Counted from the first letter of the stretch, positions 1 to 6,549 are shown. The stretch: DNA of 6,889 nucleotides from Clostridia bacterium (GCA_017648525.1 JAGCIP010000008.1:1-6889); one strand, 5' to 3'. The notes: generated by a model not told the origin, from the letters alone. Translations and numbers: made by a program.

Positions 1-367
1 GGCAAACGCCAAGTTCCATTTTAATAAGCGATTGCTTGAAATATAACTTTAACGGCACTAACGTAAGACCTTTTTGGTTTATCTTTGCGCCCACCTTTAA
101 AATCTCTAATTTGTGCATTAAAAGTTTTCTGTCTCTGCGAGAATCTTTCGTATTAAACTCACCCGCTTTATCATATAAAGCGATATGCATATTTTTTATA
201 AACAGTTCACCGTTATGTATAACGCAAAAACTGTCTTTTAAGTTTACGTTGCCTTGTCTTAAGGATTTCACTTCCCCGCCGTCAAGCACGATTCCCGCTT
301 CTAATCTCTCAAGAATAAAATATTCGTGACTTGCCGACCTATTAAGGCATATTACTTTATCTTCCAT
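1..367 (-). CDS. smpB: SsrA-binding protein SmpB (3' end cut by window edge)
   Basis: SmpB binds tmRNA and delivers it to stalled ribosomes in trans-translation. I translated this stretch by hand: it gives 122 codons from an ATG at 367-365 and runs off the window, so roughly 25-35 C-terminal residues, including the tail that enters the ribosomal decoding centre, are not visible. Family hallmarks are HEYFILERLEAGIVL (about 14-28), GEVKSLRQGNVNLKDSF (31-47), NMHI (about 60), a basic DRKLLMHKLEI stretch and KGLTLVPLKLYFK. The start is supported by AAGGTG six bases upstream when measured from AAGG. Some positions that are usually basic are not so here: Ser11 where the family usually has Lys or Arg, and Asn40 in the RxGK-like motif. 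It lies 59 bp downstream of rnr, a common pairing because RNase R degrades mRNAs freed by this system. Identity is secure; only the C-terminus cannot be judged. Confidence 0.93.
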   Translation of the reverse strand, partial: MEDKVICLNRSASHEYFILERLEAGIVLDGGEVKSLRQGNVNLKDSFCVIHNGELFIKNMHIALYDKAGEFNTKDSRRDRKLLMHKLEILKVGAKINQKGLTLVPLKLYFKQSLIKMELGVC

Positions 368-384
368 TTAACACCTTAAAGATT

Positions 385-413
385 ATTTTACAACATTTTT
401 ATAACTTTTGCAA
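385..413 (-). promoter_or_regulatory. Probable sigma-70/SigA promoter for smpB
   Basis: Reading the minus strand, TTGCAA (413-408) and TAAAAT (390-385) are separated by exactly 17 bp. They match the -35 consensus at 4 of 6 positions and the -10 consensus at 5 of 6. The predicted start site is near 378, which leaves a leader of only about 11 bases with the AAGGTG ribosome binding site almost at its 5' end. That short leader is the main reason for doubt. AT-rich gaps produce such matches by chance fairly often, and smpB may also be co-transcribed with rnr. Confidence 0.42.
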
Positions 414-422
414 GGGTTATAA
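399..422. repeat. 7-bp inverted repeat overlapping the smpB -35 region
   Basis: TTATAAC at 399-405 and GTTATAA at 416-422 form perfect 7-bp arms around a 10-bp centre. The repeat spans the proposed -35 box and the upstream part of the promoter spacer. It has no GC core, and on the minus strand no run of T follows it, so it is a poor intrinsic terminator for rnr. An operator is possible, but the AT-rich composition makes chance plausible. Confidence 0.35.
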
Positions 423-426
423 TAAA

Positions 427-2328
427 TTATAACAAAACAAATTCCGCACGGCGGTCTCCGTAATTCACGCCCGCCACTTTTATTCTAACTTTTTGACCTA
501 ATCTAAAAGTCGTTTTACCGTTAGAAAGTAGGTAATTATTTTGGTCGTAAGTATATCTTTTACCTTTTATTGTTTCAATCTTAACTAAACCCTCTACTCC
601 CGAAGAAAGTTCTACAAATATACCAAAACCCGTAACACCGCTAATAATTCCGTCAAATTCTTCGCCAACGTATCCGCTGATATATAAAAGTTTATAGTAA
701 TCGTCAACCGCACGCTCGGCGTCGATAGCGTTCTTTTCCTTTTCGGACGACTGATTTGATGCCAAAAAAACAAACTCGCCGTACTTTTCTTCAAGGTTTT
801 GCTCGCCTCTTAAAAAGTCTTTAATTATTCTATGAATAACTAAATCGGGATAACGGCGAATAGGCGAAGTAAAATGACAATAATGCTCTTTAGAAAGCCC
901 AAAATGCCCCACGTCTACAGGCGAATACTTTGCCTTTTGCATAGAGCGTAACATAACTCTATTTATAAGTGTATATGCGGGGGTATCTTCTGCATTTTTT
1001 AGTATGGTTTGAAAGTCTTTTGGAAAAACTTCGTCCTTTTTTCTCTTAAAATTAACGCCTAAACCTTTTAGGAATGTATAGAAATTTTCAAGCCTATCTG
1101 GTGCGGGACTTTCGTGTACACGATAAACGAACGGTTTTTCCAAATAGAACATATATTCCGCAACCGTAACGTTTGCGAGTATCATAAATTCTTCTATAAT
1201 TCTATGCGCCTTATCTCTTGGTGCGGGCTGTACTATTATTTCGCCGTTTTTGCCAACTGAAATTGCACTTTCTTTAACGTCTAAATCCACACTCCCTTCC
1301 TCGTCACGCTTTTCAATTAAAATATCGGCAAGTTCGTTCATTAGATAGATGTTTTTAATTAAACTTTCGTATTTTTTAATTAGTTTTTTATCGCCGTCAA
1401 TAATTTTTTGCACGGTAGTATAGGTTAAGCGAGCCGAACTTTTAATTACCGACGGTGTTATTTTATAATCGCAAACTTGCCCTTTTTTATTAACTTGCAT
1501 AACGCAAGAAAGCGTAAGCCTATCCACCCCTTCTTTTAACGAACAAAGGTCGTTACAAAGCCTTTCGGGTAACATAGGAATAACTTGTTCGGGGAAATAT
1601 ACGCTTGTAGCACGTTCAAAGGCTTGTTTATCTATCTCCCCGCCTGCTTTTACGTAATGACTTACGTCTGCGATATGAACTCCTAAGAGGTAATTGCCGT
1701 TTTTTAACTTTTGTATAGATATTGCATCATCAAAATCTCGTGCGTCTTCCCCATCTATTGTAACGGTTGTTTGTGAACGGAAATCTTCTCTCCCTATAAA
1801 ATCTTTTTTAGATAACTCTCCGTCAAATTTACGGCTTTCTTCAATAACTTCTTTAGGAAATTTCTCTATTAAGTTATGCGAGCGTAAAATACATTTAATC
1901 TCGGTTTTTTTATCAAATTGCCTGCCGACGATTTCAGTAATTATGCCTTCTGGAGATTTTCTTTTTGGATAAGACAAGATTTTACACACGACCTTATCGC
2001 CCGACTTGGCTCTTAAACCTTTGCCGAACGGAATAAACACGTCGCTATAATATTTTCTTTGGTCAGGGACGACGAACCCACCGCTTTTACAAGTAAAATA
2101 CGTGCCAACAAGTTCTTTTATTCCACGTTCTAAAACTTTTAAGACACGTGCAGTAGTGCGCTCGCCACTACCGTCGGTAGTTTGAGCAAGCACTCTGTCT
2201 CCATGCATAGCATCTTTTAAGTCGTGGTGCGGAATAAAATAATCTTCCTTTCCGTCTCCTAATATTAAGAACGCATAACCACGTTCGTTTCCAGAGAGTA
2301 CGCCCTCTAAAATTTCAGTCTTTGCCAT
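427..2328 (-). CDS. rnr: Ribonuclease R (RNB family 3'-5' exoribonuclease), compact form
   Basis: This is a processive hydrolytic 3'-to-5' exoribonuclease of the RNase II/R family, which degrades structured RNA and tmRNA-tagged mRNA in the cytoplasm. The 633 residues hold two cold-shock-like OB domains (about 5-60 and 70-135), the RNB catalytic domain (about 178-510) and a C-terminal S1 domain (about 553-633). The catalytic motif IDGEDARDFDDA gives the metal-binding aspartates D192, D198, D200 and D201; VHESP (404-408) and HFTSPIRRYPDL (485-496) are also family signatures. The protein begins directly at the first OB domain, without the N-terminal helix-turn-helix of about 70 residues usual in RNase R, and ends at the S1 fold with no Lys-rich tail. 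Typical lengths are 700-810. The ATG follows GAGGAG with a gap of only 3 bases. A terminator separates it from secG upstream; smpB follows. Confidence 0.96.
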   Translation of the reverse strand: MAKTEILEGVLSGNERGYAFLILGDGKEDYFIPHHDLKDAMHGDRVLAQTTDGSGERTTARVLKVLERGIKELVGTYFTCKSGGFVVPDQRKYYSDVFIPFGKGLRAKSGDKVVCKILSYPKRKSPEGIITEIVGRQFDKKTEIKCILRSHNLIEKFPKEVIEESRKFDGELSKKDFIGREDFRSQTTVTIDGEDARDFDDAISIQKLKNGNYLLGVHIADVSHYVKAGGEIDKQAFERATSVYFPEQVIPMLPERLCNDLCSLKEGVDRLTLSCVMQVNKKGQVCDYKITPSVIKSSARLTYTTVQKIIDGDKKLIKKYESLIKNIYLMNELADILIEKRDEEGSVDLDVKESAISVGKNGEIIVQPAPRDKAHRIIEEFMILANVTVAEYMFYLEKPFVYRVHESPAPDRLENFYTFLKGLGVNFKRKKDEVFPKDFQTILKNAEDTPAYTLINRVMLRSMQKAKYSPVDVGHFGLSKEHYCHFTSPIRRYPDLVIHRIIKDFLRGEQNLEEKYGEFVFLASNQSSEKEKNAIDAERAVDDYYKLLYISGYVGEEFDGIISGVTGFGIFVELSSGVEGLVKIETIKGKRYTYDQNNYLLSNGKTTFRLGQKVRIKVAGVNYGDRRAEFVLL

Positions 2329-2345
2329 AATCTCCTCAAAGCCCT

Positions 2346-2380
2346 ATAAAAACTAAACGGCGGTCTAAACAGACCGCCGA
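2346..2380 (-). terminator. Intrinsic terminator after secG
   Basis: On the minus strand CGGCGGTCT (2379-2371) and AGACCGCCG (2366-2358) form a perfect 9-bp GC-rich stem with a 4-base GTTT loop. It is followed by the T-rich tract TTTAGTTTTTAT. It begins 18 bp after the secG stop codon and ends shortly before the rnr ribosome binding site. This is the clearest terminator in the window. Since no good promoter fits between it and rnr, it may act as a partial terminator that lowers rnr expression. Confidence 0.88.
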
Positions 2381-2397
2381 ATAAAACTTTCTTTATT

Positions 2398-2700
2398 TTA
2401 AGCAAGTAAAGCAACAATCGCAAAAACGATACATAAAACCGCAAATACGATACTACTAATAACAGTAAGTCTTCTCATTCTGTGTTCAAAAGTCTTACTC
2501 TTGTTCTTACCTAAAAAAGTTTCGGTCTGCCCGCCAAGAGCACTAACGCCCGACGAGTTGCCAGGTTGAAATAATACAACCAAAATAACAAATATTGCGC
2601 AAATAGCCATTATTGCAAGGAAAATGTATTTAAGGTAGTCGTGCCAAACGCTCCAAAATGCGTTTCCGCTAGTTGCCATAAGCATATATAACATGTTCAT
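2398..2700 (-). CDS. secG: Preprotein translocase subunit SecG
   Basis: SecG is the small auxiliary subunit of the SecYEG channel in the cytoplasmic membrane and assists SecA-driven protein export. The 100-residue product has the expected two membrane helices (about 24-44 and 79-99) joined by a Gly/Ser-rich cytoplasmic loop. The family pattern is visible in VVLFQPGNSSGVSALGG followed by TETFLGKNKSKTFEHRM and the RLTVISSIVF entry into the second helix. It is longer than the usual 75-80 residues because of about 20 residues before the first helix. The first ATG is preferred over the internal Met3, Met6 and Met8 because AAGGAG (2712-2707) sits six bases before it. In many Firmicutes secG lies between eno and rnr; here it follows gpmI directly but has its own probable promoter. 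Confidence 0.93.
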   Translation of the reverse strand: MNMLYMLMATSGNAFWSVWHDYLKYIFLAIMAICAIFVILVVLFQPGNSSGVSALGGQTETFLGKNKSKTFEHRMRRLTVISSIVFAVLCIVFAIVALLA

Positions 2701-2714
2701 AATTATCTCCTTAA

Positions 2715-2732
2715 ACGTTTGAATTCAAACGT
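2715..2732. promoter_or_regulatory. 18-bp perfect palindrome in the secG leader
   Basis: ACGTTTGAATTCAAACGT is a perfect 18-bp palindrome. It lies roughly 14 to 31 bases downstream of the predicted secG transcription start and ends two bases before the AAGGAG ribosome binding site. It could be a DNA operator for a dimeric regulator. In RNA it could be a 7-bp hairpin with an AAUU loop pressed against the Shine-Dalgarno sequence. No T tract follows, so it is not an intrinsic terminator. The palindrome is seen directly; the function is inferred. Confidence 0.55.
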
Positions 2733-2752
2733 ATTCACGAAAATTCTAACTT

Positions 2753-2781
2753 ATTGTATCATAAAAAAGTGCAAGGCGCAA
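2753..2781 (-). promoter_or_regulatory. Probable sigma-70/SigA promoter for secG
   Basis: On the minus strand TTGCGC (2781-2776) and TACAAT (2758-2753) are spaced by exactly 17 bp. The -10 box matches consensus at 5 of 6 positions; the -35 box matches only in its TTG half. Transcription would start near 2746, giving a leader of about 46 bases that contains the palindrome at 2715-2732. The 97-bp gap after gpmI and the lack of eno in it fit a new transcription unit starting here. Confidence 0.5.
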
Positions 2782-2797
2782 CTATTTTAACGTACTT

Positions 2798-4339
2798 TTA
2801 CTTCACAAGTAGTGATTTTCCCGTCATTTCAGCAGGAACTTCTACTCCCATCATATCAAGGAAAGTAGGTGCAACGTCTGCTAAAATTCCGCCGTTACGC
2901 AATTTTGCGTCTTTGAAATCTTTACCCACTACTACAAACGGAACTAAATTAGTCGTGTGTGCTGTAAACGGAGAACCGTCTTCTTCTTGCATTTTATCAG
3001 CATTGCCGTGGTCAGCCGTGATAATTGCGTTTCCGCCGATTTCTAAAATCTTGTCAACTACTTTAGCAACGCATTCGTCAACCGTGTTAACTGCTTTAAC
3101 CGCTGCCTCAAACACGCCCGTATGCCCTACCATATCGCAATTTGCAAAGTTCAATATAACCACGTCGTAAAGGTTGGTTGAAAGTTTTTCTATAACCTTT
3201 TCGGTTACTTCGTATGCACTCATTTCCGGTTGCAAGTCATAAGTTGCAACCTTGGGCGACGGAATAAGTTCTCTATCTTCGTTTGAATTTGGTTTTTCCA
3301 CGCCACCGTTAAAGAAGAAAGTTACGTGCGCATATTTTTCAGTTTCGGCAATTCTCAATTGCTTTAATCCTAAAGATGCGATATATTCACCCAAAGTGTT
3401 GGTTAAAACTTGTGGCTTAAACGCAACTCTTACGTTGGTGAAACTTGCGTCGTATCTAGTAAAGCAAACGTATGCAGGATTGATAAAGCCAGACTTTCTA
3501 TCAAAACCGTCAAACTCTTTTTCGCTCATAGCACGAGTTATTTGACGTGCACGGTCAGGACGGAAGTTAAAGAATATAATACTATCTCCATTTTCAATCA
3601 AGCCAACGGGCTTTCCGTCCTTTACAACGTGTGCAGGAATAACGAATTCGTCAGTAACACCGTTTTCATAAGATTTTCTAACGTATGCTTCAACGTCTTC
3701 AGTTGTTTCGCCGTTTGCAAGCGTCATCATATCGTAAGCCTTTTCAACTCTATCCCAACGGTTATCTCTATCCATAACGTAGTATCTACCGCCAACTGAT
3801 GCTATCGTACCGAAAGAAAGTTCTTCGGTCTTTTCTTTTAAGGCTTTAATAAAATCCGCACCGCTTGTGGGAGATACGTCTCTACCATCAAGGAAACAAT
3901 GCACGAAAACTTCTTTAAGACCTTGCTTTTTGGCAAGTTCGATTAAAGCGTAAAGATGAGTTATATGACTGTGAACGCCACCGTCTGACAATAGACCGTA
4001 AAGGTGGAGTTTTTTGCCGTTTTCCTTTGCGTTTTGAATAGCGTATAACAATTCTTCGTTAGCAAAGAAATCGCCGTCTTTTATTGACTTGGTTATGCGG
4101 GTAAGTTCTTGATAAACTATTCTGCCCGCACCCATATTGAGATGCCCAACTTCGCTGTTACCCATTTGACCTTCGGGCAAACCTACGTCCATTCCACTTG
4201 CGCCTATAAAGGTGCTGGGATATTCCTTAATCAATTTATTTACGTTAACACTATTTGCACAAACTATTGCGTTTCCTGTTTTTTGGCAACTGTGTCCGTA
4301 TCCGTCCATAATGATAATACAATTTGGTCTTGATTTCAT
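2798..4339 (-). CDS. gpmI: 2,3-bisphosphoglycerate-independent phosphoglycerate mutase
   Basis: GpmI interconverts 3-phosphoglycerate and 2-phosphoglycerate in glycolysis using two Mn2+ ions and a phosphoserine intermediate; it is a cytoplasmic alkaline-phosphatase-superfamily enzyme. From the ATG at 4339 it has 513 residues, the normal length. The active-site Ser62 is in GQMGNSEVGH, with D12 in IIIMDGYG. Other recognisable active-site positions are H123, the DGRD motif at 151-154, R185 and R191, R260 and R263 in RPDR, K335, D402 and H406, D443 and H444 in TADHGN, and H461. All catalytic and metal residues are present, so it should be active. The start is set by the ribosome binding site at 4352-4346; an upstream TTG at 4366 is in frame but lies inside a terminator stem. 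It is separated from tpiA by that hairpin and from secG by a promoter-bearing gap. Confidence 0.97.
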   Translation of the reverse strand: MKSRPNCIIIMDGYGHSCQKTGNAIVCANSVNVNKLIKEYPSTFIGASGMDVGLPEGQMGNSEVGHLNMGAGRIVYQELTRITKSIKDGDFFANEELLYAIQNAKENGKKLHLYGLLSDGGVHSHITHLYALIELAKKQGLKEVFVHCFLDGRDVSPTSGADFIKALKEKTEELSFGTIASVGGRYYVMDRDNRWDRVEKAYDMMTLANGETTEDVEAYVRKSYENGVTDEFVIPAHVVKDGKPVGLIENGDSIIFFNFRPDRARQITRAMSEKEFDGFDRKSGFINPAYVCFTRYDASFTNVRVAFKPQVLTNTLGEYIASLGLKQLRIAETEKYAHVTFFFNGGVEKPNSNEDRELIPSPKVATYDLQPEMSAYEVTEKVIEKLSTNLYDVVILNFANCDMVGHTGVFEAAVKAVNTVDECVAKVVDKILEIGGNAIITADHGNADKMQEEDGSPFTAHTTNLVPFVVVGKDFKDAKLRNGGILADVAPTFLDMMGVEVPAEMTGKSLLVK

Positions 4340-4345
4340 TTCTAT

Positions 4346-4352
4346 CTTCCTT
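4346..4352 (-). promoter_or_regulatory. Ribosome binding site that sets the gpmI start
   Basis: AAGGAAG on the minus strand lies six bases before the ATG at 4339-4337 (eight if measured from AAGGA). It fixes the start so that the catalytic serine is residue 62, as in characterised GpmI enzymes, and argues against the in-frame TTG nine codons upstream. Confidence 0.8.
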
Positions 4353-4354
4353 AT

Positions 4355-4387
4355 AAAAAGGCACAATTTAATATTTGTGCCCTTTTT
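4355..4387 (-). terminator. Intercistronic terminator-like hairpin between tpiA and gpmI
   Basis: On the minus strand an A-rich, then GGGCACAA arm (4387-4375) pairs with TTGTGCC followed by five T residues (4366-4355) around an 8-base AT-rich loop. The seven-pair core TTGTGCC/GGCACAA is perfect, a G-U wobble follows, and the A and T runs extend the stem. The form is that of an intrinsic terminator, possibly working in both directions. The gpmI ribosome binding site begins directly after it, so it may act as an attenuator or an RNA processing and stability element inside the glycolytic operon. Confidence 0.7.
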
Positions 4388-4401
4388 CTTTTTATTTTAT
4401 A

Positions 4402-5148
4402 TTAGCCTTTGTAATTAACGATACCCGCAAAGTCTTCTGCTTTGAGCGCTGCACCACCGATTAAACCACCGTCGATATTGCGCATAGCCATAAGTTCTTT
4501 TGCGTTAGAAGGTTTCATACTTCCGCCGTATTGAATACGAAGTGCTTTTGCGACTTCTGCACCCCAAGTCTTTTTAACCAAACTTCTAATGTAGCCGATA
4601 GTCTTGTTTGCGTCTTCAGCAGTAGCGGTTTTGCCTGTGCCGATTGCCCAAACAGGTTCATATGCGATTACGATATTAGAAAAATCGGTAACGTCCTTAA
4701 ATCCTTCAAGAACTTGTTTCTTTAATACCTTTTTGGTCTTGTTCTTTTCTCTTTCAACCAAGGTTTCGCCAACGCAAACGATGGGTTTTAAACCTTTTGC
4801 AAGCGCTTGTTTTAAACGCATATTAACGCTTTGGTCGGTTTCGCCAAAATATTGACGGCGTTCGCTATGTCCAATGATAACGTATTCAACGCCGATTTCC
4901 TTTAACATATCTGCTGAAATTTCACCGGTGAAAGCACCGCTGTCTGCCCAAGCAACGTTTTCAGCACCAAGTTTAATTTTGCTACCCTTAATTGCTTCTG
5001 CTACTGCCCAAAGGTCGGTGTAAGGTACACAAACAACTACTTCGGGTTTAGATTTAGCAACTAACGGTTTAAGTCCGTTAATAAGTTCTACCGCTTCTTT
5101 TGCGGTCTTGTTCATTTTCCAGTTTCCTGCAATAATCGGTTTTCTCAT
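4402..5148 (-). CDS. tpiA: Triosephosphate isomerase
   Basis: TpiA interconverts dihydroxyacetone phosphate and glyceraldehyde 3-phosphate in the cytoplasm. The 248 residues are the standard length of this single-domain TIM barrel. The start is MRKPIIAGNWKMN, with substrate-binding N9 and K11. The electrophilic H94 is in IIGHSERR, and the catalytic base E164 is in the AYEPVWAIGTG signature (162-172), which leads into the flexible loop 6. The phosphate-binding ends YGGSMKP (207-213) and GLIGGAALK (228-236) are intact. The ATG is preceded by AGGAG with a 7-base spacer. Only 20 bp separate it from pgk, too little for a separate promoter, so the two genes are almost certainly co-transcribed from the pgk promoter. 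A hairpin 15 bp after the stop codon probably limits read-through into gpmI. Confidence 0.98.
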   Translation of the reverse strand: MRKPIIAGNWKMNKTAKEAVELINGLKPLVAKSKPEVVVCVPYTDLWAVAEAIKGSKIKLGAENVAWADSGAFTGEISADMLKEIGVEYVIIGHSERRQYFGETDQSVNMRLKQALAKGLKPIVCVGETLVEREKNKTKKVLKKQVLEGFKDVTDFSNIVIAYEPVWAIGTGKTATAEDANKTIGYIRSLVKKTWGAEVAKALRIQYGGSMKPSNAKELMAMRNIDGGLIGGAALKAEDFAGIVNYKG

Positions 5149-5168
5149 AGTAAGTCTCCTATATAAAT

Positions 5169-6479
5169 TTATTTGTTATTTAGGCATTCAATTCCAGGGA
5201 GTTTCTTGCCTTCAAAAAGTTCAAGTGATGCACCGCCACCGGTAGAGATGTGTGACATTTTATCTGCAAAACCAAGTTGGGTTACTGCCGCTGCAGAGTC
5301 GCCACCACCGATAATAGTGGTTGCAGAAGTTTCTGCAAGTGCTTTAGCAACTGCGATAGTGCCTTTTGCAAATATCGGGTTTTCAAACACACCCATAGGT
5401 CCGTTCCAAATAACCGTCTTTGCCTTTTTAACAGCGTCGGTATAAATTTCTGCGGTTTTTGAGCCGATATCTAGACCCATCATATCAGCAGGAATAGCGT
5501 CCACACCGTATTCAGCGCAAGCAACTTCTGCGTCGATAGGATTCGGGAAGTCTTTGGTCACAACTGCATCAACGGGAAGAAGAAGATTTTTGCCAAGTTC
5601 TTCTGCCTTTTTCATCATATCTTTGCAGTAATCGATTTGTTCGTCGTCAACGAGTGAAGTTCCAACTTCATAACCTTTAGCCTTAAGGAAAGTATAAGCC
5701 ATACCGCCACCGATAATAAGAGTATCACATTTTTCCAAAAGGTTAGAAATAACTTTAAGTTTATCAGCAACTTTTGCACCACCCAAGATAGCAACGAACG
5801 GTCTAACGGGATTTTCTAAAGCGTCTGCCATAACAGAAAGTTCTTTTTCAATAAGGAAACCGCAAACAGCCGTATCAACAAAACCGTATTCAGCAATCGC
5901 TGCGGTGGTTGCGTGTGAACGGTGCGCAGTACCAAATGCGTCGTTAACGTAAATATCACAATAGGTTGCAAGTTTTTTGCAAAGTTCTTCACTTCTCTTT
6001 TCTTCGCCTTGTTCAAAGCGGGTGTTTTCAAGAAGAACAACTTCACCGTTTTTAATTTCAGCAACCGCTTTGTCTGCGCTAGGACCAACTACGTCTTCTG
6101 CAAAAACTACGGTTTTGCCTAATTTTTCAGAAAGTTTTTCCGCTACGGGACGGAGAGTGAATTTTTCTTTATCTTTAATTGCTTTTTTGAGATATTCTGC
6201 TTTTGCCGCTGCTTGTTCTTCTGCAGGGAGTGCTTCTACGGCTTTCTTTTCTTTTTTAGTTAAAGAAAAACCTTCCGTGAAAATGTTGTGGGGTTTTCCC
6301 ATGTGAGAGCAAAGAATAACTTTTGCCCCGTTATCAACCAAATATTTAATGGTGGGAAGTGCGCCGTTAATACGAGTTTCGTCGGTAATCTTACCGTCTT
6401 TCATAGGAACGTTGAAGTCCACTCTGACAAGACATTTTTTACCCTTAACGTCTACGTCTTTGATAGATTTTTTATTCAT
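5169..6479 (-). CDS. pgk: Phosphoglycerate kinase with an insertion in the N-domain
   Basis: Pgk transfers phosphate from 1,3-bisphosphoglycerate to ADP, one of the two ATP-forming steps of glycolysis; it is a cytoplasmic monomer of two Rossmann-like domains. Substrate-side features are VRVDFNVPMKDGKITDETRI (18-37; D21, N23, R36), SHMGKP (58-63), ENTRFEQGEE (R154) and FGTAHR (R187). Nucleotide-side features are GGAKVADKL (233-241, K236 and K240), GGGMAYTFL (257-265), NGPMGVFE (359-366) and GGGDSAAA (391-398). The protein has 436 residues against a usual 390-400. Most of the excess is a charged, Ala/Lys/Glu-rich stretch at about 64-106, between SHMGKP and FTLRPVAEKL, where most homologues have only about 5-10 residues. 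The usual DIGPKT reads DIGSKT. AAAGGAG sits eight bases before the ATG. A consensus promoter lies upstream and tpiA follows after 20 bp. No gap gene precedes it. Confidence 0.97.
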   Translation of the reverse strand: MNKKSIKDVDVKGKKCLVRVDFNVPMKDGKITDETRINGALPTIKYLVDNGAKVILCSHMGKPHNIFTEGFSLTKKEKKAVEALPAEEQAAAKAEYLKKAIKDKEKFTLRPVAEKLSEKLGKTVVFAEDVVGPSADKAVAEIKNGEVVLLENTRFEQGEEKRSEELCKKLATYCDIYVNDAFGTAHRSHATTAAIAEYGFVDTAVCGFLIEKELSVMADALENPVRPFVAILGGAKVADKLKVISNLLEKCDTLIIGGGMAYTFLKAKGYEVGTSLVDDEQIDYCKDMMKKAEELGKNLLLPVDAVVTKDFPNPIDAEVACAEYGVDAIPADMMGLDIGSKTAEIYTDAVKKAKTVIWNGPMGVFENPIFAKGTIAVAKALAETSATTIIGGGDSAAAVTQLGFADKMSHISTGGGASLELFEGKKLPGIECLNNK

Positions 6480-6549
6480 ATCTTTTTCTCCTTTAAGCAG
6501 TCGGCCCTTTTTAAACCAAAACTACCGCATTATTTTTAATTTCTTAACC

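Noticed and set aside
612..794. A 60-codon minus-strand frame within rnr
   Set aside because: It is out of frame inside the conserved RNase R coding region and resembles no family I know.
2765..2782. A terminator directly after gpmI, from the GTTGCGCCTTGCAC segment followed by six T
   Set aside because: Only four base pairs with a bulge can form, too weak to call, although the T run is good and the segment overlaps the secG promoter.
2754..3170. A 138-codon plus-strand reading frame antisense to gpmI, and similar plus-strand frames at 36-329, 1694-1972, 3252-3799 and 5173-5445
   Set aside because: All lie opposite well supported conserved genes, have low-complexity Ser/Phe-rich products that look like reverse-strand shadows, and lack recognisable domains.
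4340..4366. A nine-codon N-terminal extension of GpmI starting at TTG
   Set aside because: The TTG lies in the terminator stem, no ribosome binding site precedes it, and the ATG at 4339 has a good one and gives the normal family length.
5816..6088. A 90-codon minus-strand frame within pgk
   Set aside because: It overlaps the conserved Pgk sequence in another frame and has no independent support.
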